In this document: positions 55,556 through 64,000 of the stretch, in pieces | Layout of the letters: each line of letters begins with the position of its first letter | Numbering within the stretch: the stretch's first letter is position 1 | Assembly (NCBI GenBank): GCA_002049455.2 | Contig: KV918802.1 | Coordinates: 124,001-188,000 of the forward strand | DNA length: 64,000 nt | From: Porphyra umbilicalis | Lineage: Eukaryota > Rhodophyta > Bangiophyceae > Bangiales > Bangiaceae | Direction: 5' to 3' | Position numbers and translations under genes: made by a program | The notes under the pieces: model-generated | Database searches by the model: none | What the model was told of the DNA's origin: nothing | Seen by the model: the letters and a program-made list of their open reading frames with translations, nothing else

Positions 55556-56342
55556 GTCGAGTCTACTAGGTGATGTCGTTTTGAAACGAGGTTGTGGGCT
55601 ACCAAGTGCCTCTGCATCAGGGCCTGAGGTGGATATTGTAGAGCCAGACATATGCGCACAGTATACTCGTAATAATCCATAATCCGTGCCGCAGCGGCGT
55701 ATCCATATCGTACTCTGTTCATCTACCGCCGGATATACTGAGCCTTAATGACTCTCCAAAGGCAAAATGTAATGTAATCTGATCGCATTACGACCTTTCT
55801 TGATCCGGCTCACAGATTCTGCGCCGCATTACTGGCGCGTGGGGATGCCGCCCCACCCGGTTTAGCCGCCCACACCTGGCAGTGCGAAGCGGCGATCTTG
55901 CCGGAGAATTTCCAAACAGTTCTGTCTCATGCCTGAACCCCTTTGCCTTGTTGCCAACGGCTCGCGCGCGAGCCTGAACGGGCGCCCCCTAGCGAGCACA
56001 CGAGAGTTCCAGAGATCACTACTGACGAGGACCGCTGCGTCATCGAAATCAATTCAAAAAACCAGATGGTTCTTGACAGCGGTTTATCGAAATGAATGCT
56101 TGTGAATAACAGCGCGTTCTTTCGGCACACGCAAGGCTGTAACTGGTGAGATGTCTCCTTTCGATCACTCGACTATTCGACCAGATCCATCATCCAAGAT
56201 AATCTGTTCAATCTGTCTATCCGAACTATATCCGAAATCGCACGGATTGAGGATGCGATTTTAATATTGATCCTTACTCTGCCCGGCCGAGCGAGATCCA
56301 ATTTCGGGTACACGTGTTAGTCAAATACTCAATGCAGAGTGC
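55556..56342. other. spacer before the antisense gene of element 2; possible LTR remnant
   Basis: No gene is recognised. If element 2 is laid out like element 1, its 3' LTR should be here, possibly split by the element 1 insertion. The matching LTR is outside the window, so this cannot be tested internally. Confidence 0.35.
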
Positions 56343-57928
56343 ATGTCAGGGGATGTGGAATATATCCTAATGCAACAAGTATTGCCTGATTTTAAAGGCC
56401 CTGCTTTGCACCCGCCCCACCGCTTGGTTTACGCCGATGCGCTTCTGTTCCATGTGAAGGGGACAGAGACGGTCGAGGCGGCGGCCAACTCATTTTGTGG
56501 CTTGTTCCGTAACTGGCCGAGGGCCGTCTTCCTCAAGCGAACTCTCGCTGAGGACCTTTCGGTCCCGTTCGGGCACGACTCCGGCCTGGAGCCGTACCTT
56601 GAGCAGCTCGCGCTTGTGAAGCACGAGGAGAACAACGGCGTCGAGGAGGACCGCAGCCCGCGTGTCACCGGGTCATCGAACCCCTTCCAGTTGCCGATGT
56701 TTTCCTTCGACCACCGTCGGGCTGCCGACACGCGCTTCTTTCGCGGTCGCGAGTTGTTGCACACCGCGTGGGCGGCTGGATTTCTCCGTGCGCCACGGAC
56801 GTTTGACTTGTCCCATTGGCTTCCGCCTCTTTCGTCATGGGAGCCACACACGGGGCTGTGGGTGGCGACCCCAGTGGTGGTATCGTACCTGGCGGTTGCG
56901 TTGCGCAACGACTACAGCTCGGTCTGGCAGGAGGTGTACGCCGAGTACTACTGCAACTTAGTTGCTGCGTGGGTTCACACCCTACAGGAGGACAAGCTCT
57001 TCACCCACTTGGACGATAGGACGCTTCGTCATTTCGACGTGTTGGACACGTCCAAGTTGAACGACGCGCCCGACGGGGAGGCCAAGTACGTCTTGTACGG
57101 CAAGATGCGCCAGGCCATGAAGGCGTTTTCCTGTCGGGAGGTCCTTAAGAACGTGGTCTGGCGCGACCGTGACTCCGGGGAAGCCCGCCGAGTGCGGATC
57201 ACGGTTGACGCGACCAAGGAGTACGGCTTTTGCCTTCGTCACCCTTGTGTCGATTTCGACTGGGCGTTGGACCCAAACGCGCCACTCGCGATGGCTCGAA
57301 TCACTTCGAACCAGCCCGATGTGTGGCGCCGCGGCCGTCGGGCCTATGTTCCCGGGGCTCACGCCGTTAGCGACGCCCGAGAGGGTCGCTACCGCTCGCG
57401 TTCGCCGGGCGCGATCGCTCGCCGTCTCCGCCCCGGGCGATTGATGCCACTTGGCCAACCAGCGCGTCTTCCTCCGCGGCGGTTGCCTTATTTGGGTCTA
57501 CGCGTGCGCGCGATGTACGCGCGCGCGCGCCCCGTGGGGCGGCCTTGTCGGCGGTGGCTAACGCCTGGGTTGAGCAGATCGCCGGCTTGCGGGCCACTGT
57601 TAAGCGCGCGGACGGAAGGGGCGTCGAGTCTGCCTTGTCCGTCATTGGACAGGCTGTGGCTCGCGCCGTTGACAGCGACGTTAACTATGGGCGATTCGCG
57701 CAGCACCTGGGGGCTATTCAGCCGGAGGACGAGGCCGCGCCGGCGCGCTTTAACGCGCAGAGTATCCTTGGTCGTCGGACCCATGAGGGTGAGGGTCCTT
57801 CGACGGGGGCTCCGCCCTCGGCGCGCAACACGCGTGCGCGTAGTGTCTCGCAGGATTCGGCGGCAAGCGTTGGCTCGCGCCGCCATTCCCGCCGTGACTC
57901 GCGTCGTGGTGACGAGGAGGAGGAGTGA
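56343..57928 (+). CDS. antisense accessory gene of element 2, one frameshift
   Basis: The function is unknown. From the ATG at 56343 one frame runs about 350 codons, with segments HRLVYADALLFHVKGTETV, QLPMFSFDHRRAADTRFF and DLSHWLPPLSSWEPHTGLWV and no stop. Near 57390-57410 coding quality moves to another frame, which continues through ALSAVANAWVEQIAGLRATV and ALSVIGQAVARAVDSDV to a charged RRHSRRDSRRGDEEEE end at 57928. The layout (globular N-terminus, low-complexity linker, helical segment, disordered tail) parallels the antisense gene of element 1. It is convergent with pol, 127 bp apart. No membrane segment or known domain is seen. Confidence 0.65.
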
Positions 57929-58055
57929 CTGTTACTGCAAAGTGGGCGGTTCGGTTGACCGCGGTGGGGTTTCAGGGCGCGTCCGCTGGTTATGCTTTGT
58001 GTTTCTTGCTCGTTTCTGTCTCGTGACATGCGTACGTCCGCTTCCCAGTTTCCTG

Positions 58056-59156
58056 TTAGTCATCATATCGATGAAGGAGGTGGCAGGCCAACATGGCCCA
58101 TGGTGTGGGAGTCGTATCCATTGTGTTGGGTGATAAAAGTACTTGGTACTCGAGACACGCACGGATGGCGGTGGCGTACCAACTGGTGTTGGTCCATTGT
58201 GGGATTTCCACGGTTGCCTCTTCTTTGGTTGATACCAAGCGTCCCAGAACCGAGTCGAGGTGTTGTACCGGAAGTACGAAGAACACGTTGGGGTGTACGG
58301 ACTCGGTAGGATCAGATTTGATCAGTGTCGATCGCGAGGCTTTCGGCCACACACATGTGTAGGGGCCGTATTCCACATTCAGGCGAGCGGAATGCCGAAA
58401 AGCCAGTTAAAGATTATACGCAAAATTGCGGGTCATCGACGGCAGTGCGGACTTAAGCCATGAGACAGGAGTTACTTCCATAACTGCGGTGGCAGTAGTT
58501 GACTCTGTCCAAGAGACATTGGCATAGATAACACCGTCATTTGTAACATGGACATGTTGGATAGTGGGTATCCACGTGGGGTCCATGACGATGTTGGCCA
58601 CGGTTGTGAGCCCGGCTTGTCGGCTACTTCGTCGTGTTGGCAGTTGCCACTTGTACCCCAGTACATGCTTCTTCTTCTGTCGAAGAAAACTCACCACCAG
58701 GTTGCGGGTGAGGTTTTCCAGGGGTTCCCAGGTGTCGTCCTTCGACCCGTAGTCGAACCAGCGCACCTTAGCGCCATAGCTGTCACCCGTCTGGCGTAAG
58801 CCTAGGAGTTTGTCGATCACATACTTATCGGTTGTTGCCGGGGGTGACTTGCGTTGGTCTAGACCATCCAGTAAGGGGTGCGGCACAGTGCCCGTTGTCG
58901 TTGGACGAGGAGCTGGGGTTACATGGTCACTGCTGACGCGTTTTTCCTCCCCGTCAATGTCAATGACAAACGTGGAGGCGTCCGCATCTGCGTCAACAAC
59001 CACGAAAGGGTCCAATGGCCTTGCTTTGCGGCTTGTTTTGCCGATCGTGGTTGGTCGTGTATACTTAGTCGCCGATCTTGACGTCCGAATTGCGGGTTGC
59101 GACCCGGTGGTCGAAATTACGTTTGTAACGTTGTTGCGTCTTACGTAAGGCCTCAA
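58056..59156 (-). pseudogene. element 2 chromodomain and unusual C-terminal extension
   Basis: The chromodomain reads YVIDKLLGLRQTGDSYGAKV, RWFDYGSKDDTWEPLENL. After it the frame continues about 100 residues to a TAA near 58407, then, in the same register, a further roughly 115 codons to 58056 (VFFVLPVQHLDSVLGRLVS, TNTSWYATAIRACLEYQVLL). Such an extension of more than 200 residues after the chromodomain is longer than usual. Its function is unknown. Confidence 0.65.
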
Positions 59157-59958
59157 CGACGACGGGAGTCTGCTTGCGAAGGTGTGCCATGAATTCGCGT
59201 TTGCGAGCTAGTGGTGACCCATCCTTGAGCGTTCCCTTATTGGCCAGCGAAGTGCCCGGGGGCAAGTTGCGAACCGTGAGACTGGGAATCCGCCTTGGGA
59301 TAACGAGCTCAAATGGAGCGATACCAGTCGACCGATGCGGTTGGCTATTATACGCCATGGTGATTACAGGGAGTAGCTCGTCTCATCGTGATGGGTCATC
59401 AGCGACGTAGTGTCGCAGCTGAGTAGCCTTGGTACGGTTGTACCGTTCAACTTGCTCATAAGTTTGAAGGTGATACGCCGTGGTGCGAACCGTTTCAATG
59501 CCAAGCATTTTCATCACAGCGATGAAGAAGTTCGACATGAACTGGGGCCCTTGGTCCTACAGGATCCGGTCCGGTGGTCCGTGGGCGGAAACCCACGCGT
59601 CGATGATGGCTGACGCCACGGACATGGCCGTGATCCGCCGCAAGGCGACGCACTTGGTGAGCTTGGCGAAGCGGTCGGTGATAACCAAGATGAAGCGATT
59701 GCCCTTCTTATAGGCCGGGATGGGCCCAAAGATGTCAACGGACAGCTCCGTGAGAGGCTCGGTAGCCTGGAATAGTGTCAAGGGCGTGGTGTGCCGCCGC
59801 AAGGCGAGGCGATTTTGCGCACACGTTGTGCATCTGGTGATGGTGGAACGAATATCCGTCAGCATGGAAGGCCAGTAGTATGCCTTACGCATCGTGTAAT
59901 ACATCCGGTTCATACCAGGATGGGCGGCCACTGTTGCGTGGTTCTCGAGGGTCAACAC
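59065..59958 (-). pseudogene. element 2 integrase
   Basis: The zinc motif (ENHATVAAHPG ... CTTCAQNR) and the catalytic Asp in LSVDIFGPI are present. A TAG at 59557 precedes DQGPQF (second Asp), and the Glu lies in EQVERYNRT. A TGA near 59356 and a TAA at 59065 interrupt the C-terminal core (AYNSQPHRSTGIAPFELV). All of these are in one reading frame. Confidence 0.8.
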
Positions 59959-59967
59959 GCGTTCGCG

Positions 59968-60861
59968 TCAAGACTTTGAAATAACCAGGTGATTGCCGTA
60001 AGGCGCACAGCGGTACAGAGCGTGATGCTCATCGCGGAAAAAGGCATTTGCCGTTCCGAGTTCGACACGTTTGGTCATTGCGACACAGTAGTCGTCAGTT
60101 TGTTGCGCTTCAACAATGTCGGCGAATTCCACCGGTTCGGGTGTGTCGGTACCCATGTTCCTCCCCGTCATCAAGCCGTTGGCCGTCTCGGCCAATGCCA
60201 GGCACGGTATATCATCATGGATATCGTCTGGCGGCGCCACCGTGGAGGCGCGCGACAGAAAGTCCGGCAAGTGGTGCGGTGCACCTGGTTTGTAAACCAT
60301 ATCGAATATGTATTCGGAAAGGCGAAGTCGCCATCGCATCAAGCGTCCGCTTGAGTCGGCCGTACTGTAGATCCAGCTAAGTGCCTGATGATCCGTTCGG
60401 ACAAGGAACCGTTGCCCGTCGAGGAAGTGCCTCATCTTGAGGACAGCCCACACGACGCCGAGGCATTCTCCCTCCGTGGTGGAGCAGTTTTTCTCTGCAG
60501 CAGTGAGTCCTCGGCTCAAATATCCGACAGGATGAAGCAGTTCGCCCGGTTCTTCCTGGAGGAGGGTACAACCGACTTGGTCGGCACATGCGTCCACGTC
60601 AACGACGAGTTTCCGGTTGGCCTTTGGCAAGGCCAGTACCGGTGGGCACAACAGTTCGTTGCGAAGGTTTTCGAAAGCGGCGATGGCCACGTCCGTCGGT
60701 GGTGGTAGATCCGGTGGGACCTCGGCCCTAGTCAGGGCGTTCAGGGGCTTTCCTCGTTTGGCAAAGTCCTTGACAAAACGTCGATAGACGTTGCACATGC
60801 CCAAGAAGCTCTTCAGCTTGGTCTTAGTCGTTGGGAACTTGGCGTGCTTCAGAGCATCCAC
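59968..60861 (-). pseudogene. element 2 RT tail and RNase H
   Basis: Contains the RT thumb (GMCNVYRRFVKDFAKRGKPL) and RNase H with acidic residues in VVDVDACADQ, TTEGECLGVVWA and VRTDHQAL. It ends in a TGA (59968-59970) that is in frame with the integrase. Confidence 0.82.
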
Positions 60862-60914
60862 GTTCTTGTTATGAACGTGCAGTTGCCCGGGGCGGACAAT
60901 GTGTCCGAGGGACT

Positions 60915-61967
60915 CTACCTCATCGGAGAACCACGTGCAATTTCCAAGTGAGGGGTAACCCCGGCTTCGCGGAGACGGTGCAGAACCGTGTCAACGTCTT
61001 TGACGTGTTGTTCCGCATTCGCGGAGAAGATGATGACGTCGTCTAAGTAGACAAGGCATATCTGCCAGTTCAAGCCCGAGAGGACAATATCCAACGCACG
61101 CTGAAAGGTAGCAGGCGCGTTCGTGAAGCCGAAAGGCATGGATAACCAGTGGTTTAGACCACAGTGCGTCGTGAACACCGTCTTCTCTTGGTCGTCCTTG
61201 CGCAAGAGCACTTGCCAGTACCCCGCGGTGCAGTCGAGAGACGTAAACACCTGGGCATCTCCAAAGGAGTCAAGGCAGTCCTCCATTCAAGGCAATAGAT
61301 AAGCATCCTTCTTTGTGATGTTGTTTAACCGACGATAGTCGACACAGAATCGGTCTTTGCCGTTCTCCTTTCGTACAATTGCCACGGGGCTCACCCAACT
61401 ACTATGGCAAAGGGCGATGACGTTGAGCTTCAACATTTTGTTGATCTGATCAGAGATGATCTGCCGTTTGAACGGCCCGGTGCGGAAGGGTTGAGCCCGT
61501 ATGGGCAGAGCGTCTGGGTGAGTGACAATGGCGTGTTCCGTAGCACGGATGACGCCAATGGTTCCATCCCACATAGACGAATGCGTCCCAAGCATGTCAC
61601 GAATCTGCTTGTGCAGGTACTCGGGAGCGTCACTGAGGTCGAGGTCCTAGAGTCGGTCACGACTCGCGTCGTCCGATGAAGTATCGGCTCCATCCTTTGG
61701 ATTGTTGTCATCCAAGACGGCGGACAACATCGGCCCTTGGTAGGGCTCGGTGAATCCCAAGGTTGAGTTCTTGCGAACAATGACTTGGTCCTTGCCGAAG
61801 TTGCATAACTTGACCAGGAATGCTTCGTCCGGTTTGACGATAGCGATGCCGCGGGCGACTGCCATGGACTTGTGTCGGCACAACCGAATGTTCGGTGTAA
61901 TCGTCACCATGCCCGGGGTGTCGCACGTGGCTATGATCCACTCCTCTTGGTGTCCGTTGACAGGCAC
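60915..61967 (-). pseudogene. element 2 reverse transcriptase
   Basis: Motifs in order: DRFCVDYRRLN, KKDAYLLP, then an in-frame TGA (61287-61289, where Arg, CGA, is usual), MEDCLDSFG, SLDCTAGYWQV, MPFGFTNAPATFQRAL and the catalytic YLDDVIIF. A further TAG lies near 61647. One frameshift near 60955 (a C run) separates this from the thumb. Confidence 0.85.
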
Positions 61968-62015
61968 CTGTTTGCAGGCTCGAACCCGAGCGGGTTTGTC
62001 CTGCCAGTGACGGTC

Positions 62016-62507
62016 TCACGCACTGTCGTCAAGACAAGCTAAGATCGGCGTTGGCCGAGGCAGTTCCTCCGTGCAACGCACGTGCTCTTGCCAGACGATC
62101 TTGCGCAAGCGTGGCAAGATGCCCTCGATCTTGTGTTCAATGAACTCGGTGCCGAGGATGCACGGTACTGCCAAGTTGTCAGAAACGAGGAAGCGATCGA
62201 AGATGCGCACTCCTCCGGTGTCCACATACATATGTAGGGCGGACTCTGTGACGAGGCATTTGTTATTCGCGTCTCGGATACGCGGTAGCGTAGTCAGCTT
62301 CTCGGCGTAAGCCATCCAATTCTTAGGGAGCATACTAGTGCGAACTATGTTCACCCCTGCGCCCGTGTCAAAGACAGGGCGGAAACTTCGTATTACGCGC
62401 AGGAATGGGCCTAGCGTGGCTGCGATCTCGTGGTGCCGCAAGGCACGACGTAAGAGTCTTGTCACCGTACGCTTTCGCGTTCCGCCGGGCAACCCAAAGT
62501 CGGGCAC
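62016..62507 (-). pseudogene. element 2 aspartic protease
   Basis: The active site VFDTGAGVNIV and the later CILGTEFIE are intact. A TGA at 62016 ends the frame, which continues in register into the RT linker. The frame is -1 relative to gag, whose TAA is at 62513-62515. Confidence 0.78.
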
Positions 62508-62512
62508 CCGGC

Positions 62513-64000
62513 TTAGAAGTTTTTCGAGTCCTCGACGGCGTCGGCCGGATGCTCGATCTCATCTTCCTCGTCGTCACCGTCTGCAATGATATGAACGCCG
62601 ATAGGCAGTTGCCGACGTTCGCGAGGGCGATACGGCTCGGCACACTGTGCGGCGAAGTGCCCCGCCTTGTTACAGTTGTGACAGATGTCAGCCCGATTGG
62701 CTTGCGGGACGGCGGCCCGAGGGGGCGGTGGAGTGCGAATCGGTGTGAACGGTCGTTCCGTCGTTGCCCGCTGGTCTTGTGTCGCGTAAGCGACTTGGAT
62801 CGCCGTTGGGCGGGATATCTTAAGTTGCAAACGCAACTTGTTGGTGCCGTCCCAGTACTTCTCGGCGGTGGCGACCGTCTTGGACAGGGTTCGGTCGGGG
62901 AACTGGTCGTTCAGAACCCGGACGTGCGCTTGCACCAGGTCGGAGAGACCCGTGATGAAGACAACCTTGACGTCTTGGATGTCGAACAAGCCGTTCAGGA
63001 GGTCACACTGCGTTTCCACGCGGTGACCAAAGGCCGTGGGTGCCTCGCTATCCTGTTGCTACATCGTGATGATGTCTTGGTAGATGTCAGCCATAGTTGC
63101 GTGCGTCGCGTACTTCGAGAGAAGCCAGTTGACGGCATCCCCGTACGTACGGATTGCGTAACATTTACGCCCAAGTGTGCTGTTAAGCGCGCCGGAGAAG
63201 GCCATCTTGGCGTTGCCGGCTAGTCGAAAGACCATGAGCGGAAGGGCTTGACCGTGTGGCAGCCCAGCCGCGTCGCACGCGCGGCTGAAGGTCGTCAAGA
63301 ACGTGAAGATGCCCAAAGGCAGGGCTCCCGCAAATGGCTGTTGCCCGTGGAACGCTCCGTCTAAACATTTATTGAGACGGTGCGACCGTTGTGCCTCCTT
63401 AGGAGTGTACGTCAGTTGACGGCGAATCAGGAAGTACGTCCTGTAGTCTAGGAGAGTCTTGAAGCGGCTGTTAGCCGGGCGGATCACCTTGATCCGATAG
63501 GCTTTCTCAACACGCTCTCTGCGTTTGGCAGGGACCGTTGAACGCCTGCGCGTTGCCGTGTCAGACTCGCTCGAGCTTTCCCTCGGCGAGGACCCACTCG
63601 GGGGCGCCGGTGGGGCCGGTGGCCTGTGACCATTGTACGAGGACGAGGTGCTTGTCGCGTTCGAGTTTTCGTCGTCAGACAATGTCGGGTTCGATCCAGA
63701 GGCGGAATCATCGGAGGATGATGAGGACACGGCGTTAGCCTGTTCGTCCTTGCGGGCGGTTTTGCCTTTCGTCATCCTTGACTTATTCTTGGCAGTCTTG
63801 ATCCTGTCGCCCGACGGACGGCGAGACTTAGCCACCCGGCCTTCCTCCTCATGGGAGTCGACCTTGCGCAGGGCCTCGACGTTGCCGACCAGCTTGTCAG
63901 TGGCTCGCGCCAGAGACTCGTTAGTCTGTTCTTGGACCGTCAGACGACGTTAAAGTGCTTTAACAGCCGCCTTCAGGTTCTCCACTACCTGCTGTTGCTC
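62513..64000 (-). pseudogene. element 2 gag, 5' end outside window
   Basis: An N-terminal coiled-coil-like stretch (QEQTNESLARATDKLVGNV, near 63930) is followed by a Ser/Asp-rich region (SSSSSDDSASGSN). The capsid-like core has LLDYRTYFLIRRQLTY, GIFTFLTTFSRACDAAGLP and NWLLSKYATH. After a TAG at 63059 the same frame continues through VETQCDLLNGLFD and HVRVLNDQFPDRTL to an intact zinc knuckle CHNCNKAGHFAAQC (about 62680). A TAA near 63952 breaks the coiled coil. It ends DSKNF at 62513. Confidence 0.8.

Larger units (their letters stand above)
58056..64000 (-). mobile_element. Ty3/gypsy chromovirus (element 2), truncated by window end
   Basis: A minus-strand gag, protease, RT, RNase H, integrase and chromodomain succession distinct in sequence from element 1. 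Gag runs past 64000. At least eight in-frame stop codons interrupt gag-pol, whereas only two or three frameshifts are needed, so the register is otherwise conserved. LTRs could not be identified. Confidence 0.88.

Noticed and set aside
6199-63955. Variant genetic code with TGA as Cys or Arg
   Set aside because: TAG and TAA interrupt the same genes, and clean genes here use TGA as a plausible terminator (for example 14085-14087). Mutation is simpler.
1-64000. tRNA or rRNA genes
   Set aside because: No convincing cloverleaf, T-loop motif set or rRNA core was noticed; the only tRNA-like sequence is the primer-binding complement at 54763-54780.

Overview
The window looks like a transposon-dense, GC-rich region of a eukaryotic nuclear genome. 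It holds PIF/Harbinger, hAT and chromodomain-bearing Ty3/gypsy elements, long G/C homopolymers, proteins rich in Ala, Gly, Pro and Arg, and no operon-like gene packing. A bangiophyte red alga (Porphyra/Pyropia type) fits this composition, but that is inference; another GC-rich alga or protist is possible. No tRNA, rRNA or CRISPR array was seen. Many start positions are uncertain because coding stretches are interrupted by introns, stops or homopolymer frameshifts.

Region by region: 1-2045 is a G/C-run-rich stretch with broken coding signal. 2232-2672 and 4922-5179 are small non-autonomous transposons. 6199-10596 is a PIF/Harbinger pair, a DDE transposase on + and a Myb/SANT-like partner on -, tail to tail. 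10939-15257 holds two unusual minus-strand genes: a WW-domain protein with Cys modules, broken by a TGA, and a nuclear-looking Ala-rich protein. 16981-20970 is a GC-rich block with remnants of an ARM-repeat-like gene and a calcineurin-like phosphoesterase.

20985-36990 is a nested repeat complex. A repeat called R1 here is present once in + orientation (about 21766-24444, carrying a 714-bp insertion) and once inverted (about 25979-36990). The inverted copy is split by three separate insertions: a 3.2-kb hAT element with an imperfect 8-bp target duplication, a 715-bp element, and a 5.0-kb insertion flanked by a 7-bp duplication. The 5.0-kb insertion itself contains a mariner-like element and a PIF1-helicase-like fragment. 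39595-41405 is a second, frameshifted Harbinger-type Myb-like gene.

45214-55550 is a structurally complete minus-strand chromovirus: two 768-bp LTRs, a CCAGC target duplication, a PBS, a PPT and a degraded gag-pol. 56343-64000 is a second, divergent chromovirus that runs off the window. Both carry an extra gene on the opposite strand, convergent with pol and about 0.13 kb from its end. These two antisense genes are the most interesting candidates for something undescribed: in the first element the antisense frame is almost intact while gag-pol is riddled with breaks.
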